The translations under genes were made by a program, and so were the position numbers. The notes under the pieces are model-generated. The model had not been told where the DNA came from. It did not search any database and worked only from the letters and a program-made list of their open reading frames with translations. A DNA stretch of 64,000 bases, from assembly GCF_014636175.1 (NCBI RefSeq), contig NZ_BMDW01000023.1, positions 1 to 64,000 on the forward strand. Direction: 5' to 3'. Below, one piece after another: positions 1 through 7,933 of the stretch. Source of the DNA: Sphingomonas psychrolutea. Its GTDB lineage: Bacteria > Pseudomonadota > Alphaproteobacteria > Sphingomonadales > Sphingomonadaceae. Each line of letters begins with the position of its first letter. Positions within the stretch are counted from its first letter, which is position 1.

Positions 1-83
1 AAAACACCATCCGTTCCGCAACAGCCTTCCTCTACGCTGCCGCCGCCCTCGTTATCCTCCGACGCCTCGCTCGTTACGCTTGA
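1..83 (+). CDS. C-terminal end of a membrane protein (partial)
   Basis: An open frame enters from the left edge and stops with TGA at 81-83. The last 26 residues include a hydrophobic stretch (FLYAAAALVIL) followed by a basic tail (RRLARYA), which resembles the end of an inner-membrane helix with positive residues on the cytoplasmic side. Third codon positions are GC-rich, as in true genes here. Too little is present to name a family, and the frame could be chance; the 16 bases between it and the convergent kynureninase stop are the only support from context. Confidence 0.35.
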   Translation, partial: NTIRSATAFLYAAAALVILRRLARYA

Positions 84-99
84 GATTCAAGACGGGCTC

Positions 100-1314
100 T
101 TAGGTGACGGCGTGCCGTTTCGAGAAGGCCGGATCGGCATAGGCCGCGGTCGCAAGAATCTCCCCGAGAATTTCGCCAGCGCGCCAAACATCTTCATAAC
201 CGAGATAGAGCGGCGTCAGGCCAAAACGCAGGATGTCAGGATCGCGGAAATCGCCGATCACGCCGCGCGCGATCAGCGCCTGACACAGCGCATAGGCGTG
301 CGGGTGGCGGAACGAGATATGACTGCCGCGCTGCGCCGGGTCTGCCGGGGACACGCATTCGAGACCGAGCCGCGCGCCGATTGCCGCAAACAGGTCGAAC
401 AAGGCCGCGCTTTTTGCTGCGACGTGGTCGCGATCAACGCCCAGCCACAGATCGACGCCAGCCTCCAGCCCGGCCATCGCCAGCATCGGCGGCGTTCCGG
501 CGAGCCAGCGCGTCATGCCGGGGGCGGGGGCGTATGCGTCGGCAAAGGCGAAGGGGGCGGCGTGGCCCATCCAGCCGGAGAGCGGGCTGGCGAGCCGATC
601 CTGCAAGGCGCGTGCAACGAACAGAAAGGCGGGCGCGCCCGGGCCGCCGTTGAGGTACTTATAGCCGCACCCGACCGCGAGATCGGCCCCCGCGCCGTTC
701 AGATCGACCGCAACCGCGCCGACGCTATGACTTAGGTCCCACAGAGCCAATGCGCCGGATTCGTGTGCGCGAGCGGTCCACTGCGCCATATCGTAGCGCT
801 CACCCGTCTTGTAATGGACGTGAGTGAGCAGCGTGACGGCCGTATCTTGGTCGATCGCGCCGTCCAGCTCGTCGCGCGCCACCGCGTTGAGTTGTGCGCC
901 GGGCACGCAATCGACTGCGCCTTCGGCAATGTGGAGGTCGGTCGGGAAATTGCCGGTTTCGCTGACGATCGTGTGGCGCGCCGGATCGTGGCGGAGTGCG
1001 GCCACCAGCAGCTTGAACAAATTGACCGAGGTCGAATCGGCGACGATTACTTCGTCCGCATGCGCGCCGATCAGCGCTGCGATCTTGCCGCCGATCCGCT
1101 GCGGCGCGTCGATCCAGCCTTCGTTCCAGCTGCGGATTAGCCGATCGCCCCATTGCCGTTCGACCAGATCGCTGAGCGCGGGCGCGGCGGCGCGGGGCAA
1201 CGGGCCGAGCGAATTGCCGTCGAGATAGATCACGCCCTCAGGGAGCGCGAAGCGGTCGCGATAGGGGCGGAGCGGATCGGCGGCGTCGCGGGCGCGGGCT
1301 TCGTTGCGGGTCAT
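100..1314 (-). CDS. kynU: Kynureninase
   Basis: PLP-dependent hydrolase that cleaves L-kynurenine (or 3-hydroxykynurenine) to anthranilate and alanine in tryptophan catabolism; cytosolic. The 404 residues are normal for the family. YLDGNSLGP near residue 30 is the typical N-terminal signature, D193 in DLSHSVGA fits the residue that pairs with the pyridine nitrogen, and K219 in GYKYLNGGPG is the Schiff-base lysine. It lies downstream of an alpha/beta hydrolase gene on the same strand, with a palindromic repeat between them. No tryptophan 2,3-dioxygenase is visible in the window. The ATG start lacks a clear Shine-Dalgarno sequence, but the N-terminus aligns well with the family. Confidence 0.95.
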   Translation of the reverse strand: MTRNEARARDAADPLRPYRDRFALPEGVIYLDGNSLGPLPRAAAPALSDLVERQWGDRLIRSWNEGWIDAPQRIGGKIAALIGAHADEVIVADSTSVNLFKLLVAALRHDPARHTIVSETGNFPTDLHIAEGAVDCVPGAQLNAVARDELDGAIDQDTAVTLLTHVHYKTGERYDMAQWTARAHESGALALWDLSHSVGAVAVDLNGAGADLAVGCGYKYLNGGPGAPAFLFVARALQDRLASPLSGWMGHAAPFAFADAYAPAPGMTRWLAGTPPMLAMAGLEAGVDLWLGVDRDHVAAKSAALFDLFAAIGARLGLECVSPADPAQRGSHISFRHPHAYALCQALIARGVIGDFRDPDILRFGLTPLYLGYEDVWRAGEILGEILATAAYADPAFSKRHAVT

Positions 1315-1331
1315 GCGCCACGCCCCACGCC

Positions 1332-1425
1332 GTCACCCCGGCCTTGTGCCGGGGCCCACCGGGCCGCGCTTTCCCCGGCCTGATCATCTGATGCACGGTG
1401 GACCCCGGCACAGGGCCGGGGTGAC
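1332..1425. repeat. Long inverted repeat, family A copy 1
   Basis: Two 29-bp arms (1332-1360 and 1397-1425) are reverse complements with two mismatches; each arm is itself nearly palindromic (CCCCGGC..GCCGGGG). It fills the gap between the alpha/beta hydrolase and kynU genes. A second copy is at 33701-33807, and related elements are at 50841-50950 and 34799-34882. It resembles the palindromic intergenic repeats common in sphingomonad genomes. Confidence 0.85.
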
Positions 1426-1444
1426 GAAGGTGGAGAAGCCGACA

Positions 1445-2350
1445 TTACCGCAACGCCCTGACAATAATCTGTTTCGTCGCGACCCAGGCCGCGCTTTCCG
1501 GCGCGATCAGTTCGACATGGCCGGTGCGCTCGACCACATGCAGCGCAACGCGGTCGCCCTTGGCCCTAGCTTGCGCTTCATAGCCGCTGCCGAGCCGCAG
1601 CGGGATGATCTTGTCCTCAGCACCGTTGACCAGATCCTGCGGCACCCCGAGCGGCAGCAAGCGCGGGACTGACGTATCGGTATAGATATCCGGCCGCGCG
1701 CCGGGCTTGCCGACGAGTTGCGCCACGACCTCGACGCCGCAGCCATTGTCGGGGCTGGCGGCGGTCGCCGCGAGATCGGGCAAACCGCCGAGGCTGATGA
1801 CGTGGGCGATTTTCAGCGGATGCGCGGCGTGGAGCGGGCTGCTGCGCGCGATGCGCGGGCGCGCCGCCAGCCACAAAGCGAGGTGCCCCCCGGCCGAATG
1901 CCCGACCGCGACAATCCGCTTCGTGTCGAGATGGTATTGTGCCGCATGCGCCTTAAGCGCGTCGGCTGCGGCACCGGTATCGAGGAACGTCCCCGGATAG
2001 CCGCCGCCGGGCACATCGACACCGCGATAATCGATGTTCCAAACCGCGATCCCACTCGTCCGCAGATCATCGGCGATCCAGTTCATCAGGCTGCGATCGG
2101 CGATGCTGGTGGTCCAGCATCCGCCATGCACCATCACCACGATAGGGTGTTTGCCGGCGCTGGCGGGTAGCCAGACATCGACCTTTTGCTGAGCATCCGG
2201 GCCGTAGGCGATCGTTGCGTCCGGTTTGGGCTGTACCCGTTTGGTCAAATCGGGCCAGCGTAGCGGCGTGAAAGCGTCTGGCGCAGCGGCCGAGGACGGA
2301 GGGATACCGACAGCCAAGGCCAGCAGCGCGATCGAGACATACCGAAACAT
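1445..2350 (-). CDS. Exported alpha/beta hydrolase (esterase-like)
   Basis: Serine hydrolase of the BDS-esterase/arylformamidase-like alpha/beta hydrolase group. Starting at the ATG at 2350, the N-terminus FRYVSIALLALAVGIPPSS followed by AAA is a good Sec signal peptide. The oxyanion motif HGGCW is at 75-79, the nucleophile elbow GHSAGG has Ser152, and NGAEDKIIP and RTGHVELI near the C-terminus supply the Asp and His. Gene order with kynU (just downstream, same strand) suggests N-formylkynurenine or a related amide/ester as substrate. The signal peptide argues against a standard cytosolic formamidase, so substrate and role stay open. A start seven codons earlier is possible. Confidence 0.8.
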   Translation of the reverse strand: MFRYVSIALLALAVGIPPSSAAAPDAFTPLRWPDLTKRVQPKPDATIAYGPDAQQKVDVWLPASAGKHPIVVMVHGGCWTTSIADRSLMNWIADDLRTSGIAVWNIDYRGVDVPGGGYPGTFLDTGAAADALKAHAAQYHLDTKRIVAVGHSAGGHLALWLAARPRIARSSPLHAAHPLKIAHVISLGGLPDLAATAASPDNGCGVEVVAQLVGKPGARPDIYTDTSVPRLLPLGVPQDLVNGAEDKIIPLRLGSGYEAQARAKGDRVALHVVERTGHVELIAPESAAWVATKQIIVRALR

Positions 2351-2430
2351 CGTCCCTGCATAGTCGATCAACGCCGCTGGCCAAACAGGCGTTTGCCCAT
2401 CGTTTGAAATCTATAAGTCAGGCTTGTTAA

Positions 2431-2784
2431 TTAATTAGCGCTGCTTGTAGGTTGGCGTGCCCCGTCGGCGCGCGCGGTTTCGCGCGCGGTGATCCGCGTT
2501 TCGGCGTTGGCAAGGAGCTGGCGGCGCTGCACTGCGACTTGCTCGGTTGCGGCGCGCAGGCAGCGGATTTCCTCCAGCCGTTTGGCGAGGCCAAGCTGCT
2601 GGTCTTCGTCACACAAGTCGCGCAGGGCGACTTTGATCCGCCGGTCCAACACCGCTCTCCCGGCTTCGCCGGTCAGGTCGAGATCGGCATAGTGAATACG
2701 CGCCACCTGCGGCGTGTCCCGTTCGGACGCGGCAAGCGGAGCGGTCGCCGATAGCGCGGCGATGGCGAACAGTACCTTTATCAT
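2431..2784 (-). CDS. UrcA family protein
   Basis: Small secreted protein (117 residues) of the UrcA family, which is widespread in Sphingomonadales and Caulobacterales and has no established biochemical function. The start at 2784 gives a clean signal peptide (IKVLFAIAALSATAPLAA). The family signature HYADLDLTGEAGRAVLDRRI follows near residue 30, then two cysteines (LCDED and IRCLR) likely to form a disulfide in the periplasm, and a Gln/Arg-rich tail. The Shine-Dalgarno AGGA is about 8 bases upstream. It is divergent from a LysR-type regulator 115 bp away, which may control it. Longer upstream in-frame sequence is rejected because it would overlap that promoter. Confidence 0.85.
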   Translation of the reverse strand: MIKVLFAIAALSATAPLAASERDTPQVARIHYADLDLTGEAGRAVLDRRIKVALRDLCDEDQQLGLAKRLEEIRCLRAATEQVAVQRRQLLANAETRITARETARADGARQPTSSAN

Positions 2785-2885
2785 GGGGCATATCCTTGCA
2801 TCTGAGGAATGGTTGGCGCCGTTGCCGCAATGCGCCGGGCGAAGTCGTTTCGCCAACAAATCGTTTCGCATTATTCACAAGCTTT

Positions 2886-2897
2886 GCTTATATAAGC
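2886..2897. promoter_or_regulatory. Perfect 12-bp palindrome before the LysR gene
   Basis: GCTTATATAAGC is a perfect dyad two bases before the GTG start of the LysR-type gene and contains a TATAAT-like hexamer (TTATAT). It lies in the 115-bp divergent region shared with the UrcA gene. It could be a -10 element of a nearly leaderless transcript, an autoregulatory site, or both. Confidence 0.5.
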
Positions 2898-2899
2898 GC

Positions 2900-3817
2900 G
2901 TGCGTAATCTCCCGCCCCTTGCCGCCGTTCGGGTGTTCGAAGCCGCCGCGCGCCACGGCAATTTCACGCGTGCCGCCGAAGAACTCGGCATGACGCAGGC
3001 GGCGGTGAGTTATCAGATGAAGCTGCTTGAGGAGCGACTCGGCGCGCCGTTGTTCATGCGCTCGGGCCGCGGGATCGTGCTGACCGAGGCGGGTAGCCGC
3101 GCGGCACCGCACATCACGCGCGCGTTCGATGCGATCGATGCGGCATTCGGCTCGGTCCGCGCCGATGATGCCGCGGTGCTGACGATTTCCACCTTCAACA
3201 GCGTCGCCAACAGCTGGCTGGCGTGGCGGCTGGGCGGCTTTCAGATGGAGCATCCGGCAATGGCGGTACGGCTGAACACCTCCGATGCGGTGGTCTCCTT
3301 CGCCTCGGAAGAAGTCGATGTCGCGATTCGATCGGGCGCAGGCGGGTGGCCCGATCTTGTCGCACACCGGCTGTTCCCGATGGATTTCACGCCGATGTGC
3401 AGCCCGGATTTTCTGGCGCGACACGGCCCGCTGACCCCGCATGATCTGATCGATCTGCCGCTGATCGACCGGCAGAAGCGGCGCTGGACGATCTGGCTGG
3501 AAGAGGCGGGCGTCCCCGCGCCGGCACAGGCGCCGCGCGCCGGGATCCGGCTCGATACCGAGGCAAATGAGGGCCATGCCGCCATGGCGGGGCAGGGGGT
3601 TGCGCTGCTGACCCCGTTCCTGTGGCATCACGATGTCGCACAAGGTCGCCTTGTCCGGCTGTTCGATCAAGTCTCCGAACGCGGGAGCTGGTGTTGGCTG
3701 GTCTATCCCGAGCGGCGGCGCACCGTGCCCAAGATTCGGCAATTTCGCGATTGGCTGGTGGAGGAGGTGGCGCGCAATGCCTTGCCGAAGCCGGTCGGTG
3801 TGCGCGCGGGAGGATAG
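2900..3817 (+). CDS. LysR family transcriptional regulator, GcvA-like
   Basis: DNA-binding regulator of 305 residues. The N-terminal winged helix-turn-helix is textbook LTTR (AAVRVFEAAARHGNFTRAAE, then MTQAAVSYQMKLLEERLGAPLF, about residues 7-55), and a periplasmic-binding-protein-like effector domain follows from about residue 90. The subtype with LPPLAAVRVFEAA at the N-terminus and a Trp/His-rich C-terminus is that of the GcvA/AmpR-like group. I chose the GTG at 2900 because homologues start with RNLPPLAALR-type sequence; the open frame upstream would run through the divergent UrcA promoter. There is no clear Shine-Dalgarno sequence. The likely target is itself and the UrcA gene. Effector unknown. 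Confidence 0.85.
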   Translation: MRNLPPLAAVRVFEAAARHGNFTRAAEELGMTQAAVSYQMKLLEERLGAPLFMRSGRGIVLTEAGSRAAPHITRAFDAIDAAFGSVRADDAAVLTISTFNSVANSWLAWRLGGFQMEHPAMAVRLNTSDAVVSFASEEVDVAIRSGAGGWPDLVAHRLFPMDFTPMCSPDFLARHGPLTPHDLIDLPLIDRQKRRWTIWLEEAGVPAPAQAPRAGIRLDTEANEGHAAMAGQGVALLTPFLWHHDVAQGRLVRLFDQVSERGSWCWLVYPERRRTVPKIRQFRDWLVEEVARNALPKPVGVRAGG

Positions 3818-3850
3818 ACGCGCCCGCCCGCCGCCTGCTAACCGCACGGA

Positions 3851-6097
3851 ATGCCGACTGCCCTGACCGATCCGTTCAACGCCATTGTCGATGCGCCGTT
3901 CGATAGCGCGCTATCCGACCGCTATCTCGTCTATGCGCTGTCGACGATCACCGCGCGATCGTTGCCCGATGTGCGCGACGGGATGAAGCCGGTGCACCGC
4001 CGCTTGCTGTGGGCGATGCGGCAGCTGCGGATGGACCCGAGCACGCCGTACAAGAAATCGGCGCGCGTCGTCGGTGAGGTGATCGGCAAATACCATCCGC
4101 ACGGCGACAGCTCGGTCTATGACGCGATGGTTCGCCTCGCGCAGGATTTTTCCGTGCGCTATCCCTTGGTCGAGGGGCAGGGGAATTTCGGCAATATCGA
4201 CGGCGATAACGCCGCGGCCTTCCGCTATACCGAGGCGCGGCTGACGCAAGTCGCAATGGATTTGATGGCGGGGCTCGACGAAGACGCCGTCAGCTTCAAG
4301 CCGACCTATAATAATGAAGAGCAGGAACCCGAGCTCTTCCCCGGAGCCTTCCCCAACCTGCTGGCAAATGGTGCGGCGGGAATCGCGGTCGGCATGGCCA
4401 CGAACATCCCGCCGCACAATGCGGCCGAACTGTTCGACGCGGCGATCATGCTGATCGACCAGCCCGACGCCGGCGATGCCGCGCTGCTCGAGCATATCAA
4501 GGGTCCCGATTTCCCGACCGGTGGGCTTGTCGTCGACAGTCCGGTGGCAATTGCCGAGGCCTATGCCACCGGACGCGGCGGCTTCCGCTTACGCGCGCGC
4601 TGGCACATCGAGGATTTGGGCCGCGGTACGTGGAACGCGATCGTCACGGAAATTCCGTATGGTATCCAGAAGGGCAAGTTGATCGAGCAGATCGCCGCCA
4701 TCGTTAACGACAAGAAACTGCCGATTCTGGCCGATATTCGCGATGAATCGGACAGCGAAGTGCGCATCGTGATCGAACCGCGCAGCCGTACGGTCGACGC
4801 CGACATGCTGATGGAAAGCTTGTTCCGGATGAGCGATCTGGAGGTGCGCTTCAGCCTCAACCTCAACGTGCTCGACGCGCAGCGCACGCCGCGCGTGATG
4901 AGCTTGCGTCAGGCGCTGGCGGAATGGATCGCGCATCAGTTCATCGTGCTGCAGCGGCGCACCGCGCATCGCCTCGCCAAGATCGCCGACCGGATCGAGC
5001 TGCTCGATGGCTATATCGTCGCCTATCTCAATCTCGACCGCGTGATCGAGATCATCCGCACCGAGGACGAGCCCAAGCCGGTGATGATCCTTGAGTTCGC
5101 GCTGAACGATCGCCAGGCCGAAGCGATTCTCAATATGCGCTTGCGCTCGCTCAGGCGGCTCGAGGAGATGGAGTTGCGCAAGGAGCGCGAGGGGCTGGAG
5201 GCCGAACGCGCCGGGCTCGACGCGCTGCTCGGCAGCGATGCGCGGCAGCGGACGCGGTTGAAGAAGGACTTTGCGAAGCTACGCGAGCGCTACGGCCCCG
5301 AGACCAAACTCGGCAAACGGCGCACGACGGTGGCGGAGGCAGCCCCGGCGCGCGACATCCCGCTCGATGCGATGATCGAGCGCGAACCGATCACCGTGAT
5401 CCTGTCGCAACGCGGCTGGATTCGCGCGATGAAGGGGCATCTCGATGCCGTCGGACTGGCGGCGCTGAAGTTCAAGGATGGCGATGCCGCGCTGTTCGAT
5501 TTTACCGCGCAGACCACCGACAAGATCGTGATCGCCGCCGAAAACGGGCGCTTCTTCACCCTGGGTGCCGACAAATTGCCGGGCGGGCGCGGATTTGGCG
5601 AGCCGGTACGGCTGATGATCGATCTCGACGGCGATAGTGGCATCGTCGGGATTTTCCGCGCCAGCATCGCCGAGAAATTCCTCGTCGCGGCCAGCGACGG
5701 ACGCGGCTTTCTGGTGCGCAGCGCCGACGTGCTGGCCGAGACGCGCAAGGGCAAGACCGTCGTCACGCCCAAGCTCGGCGCGAAGCTCAAGATCGTGCGC
5801 CCGGTCGCAGACGAGGCTGATTATGTCGCCGCGATCGGCGACAATCGGCGCTTGCTGGTGTTCCCGCTGTCGGAGCTGGCCGAACTGTCGCGCGGGCAGG
5901 GGGTGCAGTTAATGCGGTTCCGCGATGGTGGCCTGTCGGACGCGACGACCTTCGTGTTCGCGCAGGGGCTGAGCTGGCCGATGGGGGGCGATAGCGGCCG
6001 GACCCGAACCGAGACCGATCTTGGCCCGTGGCGCGCAGCGCGCGGGGCAGCGGGGCGGATGCCGCCCAATGGCTTTCCGCGCGACAACCGTTTTTGA
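3851..6097 (+). CDS. parC: DNA topoisomerase IV subunit A
   Basis: Breakage-reunion subunit of topoisomerase IV, which decatenates daughter chromosomes together with ParE (not in the window). The 748 residues are normal. The catalytic Tyr126 lies in AAFRYTEAR. The quinolone-determining region reads HPHGDSSVYDA, so the position equal to E. coli Ser80 is Ser87 and that of Glu84 is Asp91. A coiled-coil gate region spans about 390-470 (LRRLEEMELRKEREGLEAER), and a beta-propeller C-terminal domain follows from about 500. ParC is favoured over GyrA by length, the short C-terminal domain and the GDS-S-VYDA sequence. It starts 33 bp after the LysR gene. Confidence 0.95.
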   Translation: MPTALTDPFNAIVDAPFDSALSDRYLVYALSTITARSLPDVRDGMKPVHRRLLWAMRQLRMDPSTPYKKSARVVGEVIGKYHPHGDSSVYDAMVRLAQDFSVRYPLVEGQGNFGNIDGDNAAAFRYTEARLTQVAMDLMAGLDEDAVSFKPTYNNEEQEPELFPGAFPNLLANGAAGIAVGMATNIPPHNAAELFDAAIMLIDQPDAGDAALLEHIKGPDFPTGGLVVDSPVAIAEAYATGRGGFRLRARWHIEDLGRGTWNAIVTEIPYGIQKGKLIEQIAAIVNDKKLPILADIRDESDSEVRIVIEPRSRTVDADMLMESLFRMSDLEVRFSLNLNVLDAQRTPRVMSLRQALAEWIAHQFIVLQRRTAHRLAKIADRIELLDGYIVAYLNLDRVIEIIRTEDEPKPVMILEFALNDRQAEAILNMRLRSLRRLEEMELRKEREGLEAERAGLDALLGSDARQRTRLKKDFAKLRERYGPETKLGKRRTTVAEAAPARDIPLDAMIEREPITVILSQRGWIRAMKGHLDAVGLAALKFKDGDAALFDFTAQTTDKIVIAAENGRFFTLGADKLPGGRGFGEPVRLMIDLDGDSGIVGIFRASIAEKFLVAASDGRGFLVRSADVLAETRKGKTVVTPKLGAKLKIVRPVADEADYVAAIGDNRRLLVFPLSELAELSRGQGVQLMRFRDGGLSDATTFVFAQGLSWPMGGDSGRTRTETDLGPWRAARGAAGRMPPNGFPRDNRF

Positions 6098-6193
6098 CGA
6101 ACTGCTCGGTGCTGTCGGCACCAAATGGCACAAGTCGCTGGGAAAACGATGCGTTGAGCGGGTTTTTAACGAATCGCGCCTATCGCAGAGGAA

Positions 6194-7933
6194 ATGGCGC
6201 TCAAGTCGCATCCTGCTTTGGCCTCCTCGACCGCAGCGCACGCGCTGAGCGGGGCTGATTCGCACGCTGCCGCCGTGATGATCGCATCGCGCGCGATCAA
6301 CTTGTTGCCAGTGCCTGCCGCGCTGGTCGCGCTGACGGACAGCGGCAGTGCGACGGATGCAAAGCCGCTCGTCGCGATCGTCACGGCCAACCGTGCGCAT
6401 GACATTGCCGGCTTGGGCGGCGGCGAGCGCCGCCGATCGCTTGTCGCGCAGATCGAAGCCCGGATCATTGCCTTCATCCAGGGCGATTCGCTTCGCGCCG
6501 AGTTTCAGGTCGACTATGGCGATGCAGTCGAATGTCGCCATTTTCAGGCCACGCTCGCGCGATTGACGCGCAATCCGGAGCGGCGCTGTATGCTCGTGCT
6601 GGTCGATCAGACCGCCGAACTGCGCACCGAGCATAATCTGCGTCGCGAGATGCTGACCGACAGCTTGACCGGCCTGCCCAACCGCGCGGGATTCAGCGAT
6701 CGCCTGGAGACCCTGCTCGCCGATCCCGAACTGCGCGCGCGCTATGCAGTGCTGGTGATCGATCTCGACCGGTTCAGCCGCGTCAACGCGTGTCTCGGAT
6801 CGATGACCGGGGACGAGTTGCTCATTACCGTCGCGCGGCGTTTGAAGGGCGCGCTGCGCGCGCAGGACGTGCTCGCGCGGACCGGGGGGGACGAGTTCGG
6901 CATCCTGCTGACACTCGAAGATGGGGTGGGCGATGCCGAGAATGTCGCCAGACGCATCCAGGCCGCACTGGCGACGCCGTTCCGCCTTTCCGATTTCGAA
7001 ATTCGCGTCGCCTGCTCGATCGGTATCGCCTTCGGCGCGCCCGAGATCGACGATAGCGAGGAGCTGATTCGGCACGCGCAATTCGCGGTCAAACGCTCGA
7101 AGGGCACCGGCAAGACCGAGGCGTATCAGACCCAGGCGTTCGACATTGCGCGCGAACAGTTCGGCATGGAAACCGCCTTGCGCCGCGCGATCGAACGCGG
7201 GCAGATGCGATTGACCTATCAACCGATCGTCGATCTTGCGACCGGGCAATTGGTTGCATTCGAATCGCTGGCGCGGTGGCGCGGCGAGGATGGCACCGAA
7301 CATTCACCCAATGATTTCATCCCCGTCGCCGAGGAATCGGGGCTGATCGTCCCGCTCGGGCGCTGGGCGATCCAGGAGGCGGCGGCAACGCTCGCTGAAT
7401 GGGATGCGCGGCTCGGTGGCGATTGCGGTGCCAAGCTGGCGGTCAACCTCTCCGCCATCCAGCTGCAACGCGACGCAATCGCGCCAGTGGTGCAATCGGC
7501 GCTGGCCGCCCATGGCCTCGATGGATCGCGCTTCACGCTCGAATTGACCGAAAGCGCGCTCGTCACCGATCCCGACCGCATTGCCGGGATCATGCACGCG
7601 CTGAAAGACCTCGGCACGACCATCGCGATGGACGATTTCGGGACCGGTTACTCCAACCTCGCTTATCTGCAGAAGCTGCCGATCGACGTGCTCAAGATCG
7701 ACCGCAGCTTCGTGACGGGAATGCTGTCAGACCGCGACAAGATCGCGATCGTCCGCGCAATTCTGTCGCTCGCTCAGGCGCTCGGCATGCAGACCACCGC
7801 TGAGGGGATCGAGACCAACGAACTCGCGCAGACGCTTGCGGCGCTCGGCTGCACTTATGGCCAGGGGTATCTTTACGCCCGCCCGCTCGAAGCCGACGCG
7901 GCCTATGCGATGTTGGCGGAACGTTTGAACTGA
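6194..7933 (+). CDS. GGDEF-EAL cyclic-di-GMP turnover protein
   Basis: Cytoplasmic dual-domain protein (579 residues) with no membrane segment. A poorly defined N-terminal sensory region (1-150, weakly PAS-like) is followed by a GGDEF domain with intact GGDEF at 231-235 and an inhibitory RxxD site (RAQD, 222-225) exactly five residues upstream, and then an EAL domain. The EAL signature is ESL at 357-359, but the metal and catalytic residues look present: NLS 418-420, Glu453 in LTES, DDFGTGYS at 480-487, Lys501 and AEGIE 536-540. Both synthase and phosphodiesterase activity are therefore possible. The Shine-Dalgarno-like AGAGGA is only 2-3 bases before this ATG, so the true start may be further in. 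Its 3' end overlaps the convergent cca gene by 31 bp. Confidence 0.9.
   Translation: MALKSHPALASSTAAHALSGADSHAAAVMIASRAINLLPVPAALVALTDSGSATDAKPLVAIVTANRAHDIAGLGGGERRRSLVAQIEARIIAFIQGDSLRAEFQVDYGDAVECRHFQATLARLTRNPERRCMLVLVDQTAELRTEHNLRREMLTDSLTGLPNRAGFSDRLETLLADPELRARYAVLVIDLDRFSRVNACLGSMTGDELLITVARRLKGALRAQDVLARTGGDEFGILLTLEDGVGDAENVARRIQAALATPFRLSDFEIRVACSIGIAFGAPEIDDSEELIRHAQFAVKRSKGTGKTEAYQTQAFDIAREQFGMETALRRAIERGQMRLTYQPIVDLATGQLVAFESLARWRGEDGTEHSPNDFIPVAEESGLIVPLGRWAIQEAAATLAEWDARLGGDCGAKLAVNLSAIQLQRDAIAPVVQSALAAHGLDGSRFTLELTESALVTDPDRIAGIMHALKDLGTTIAMDDFGTGYSNLAYLQKLPIDVLKIDRSFVTGMLSDRDKIAIVRAILSLAQALGMQTTAEGIETNELAQTLAALGCTYGQGYLYARPLEADAAYAMLAERLN

Noticed and set aside
1445..2350. 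Firm call as kynurenine formamidase
   Set aside because: Only gene order supports it; the protein is predicted to be exported, so the substrate is left open.
5900..6097. Frameshift at the parC C-terminus
   Set aside because: The final segment (RTRTETDLGPWRAARGAAGR and on) fits the normal end of sphingomonad ParC.
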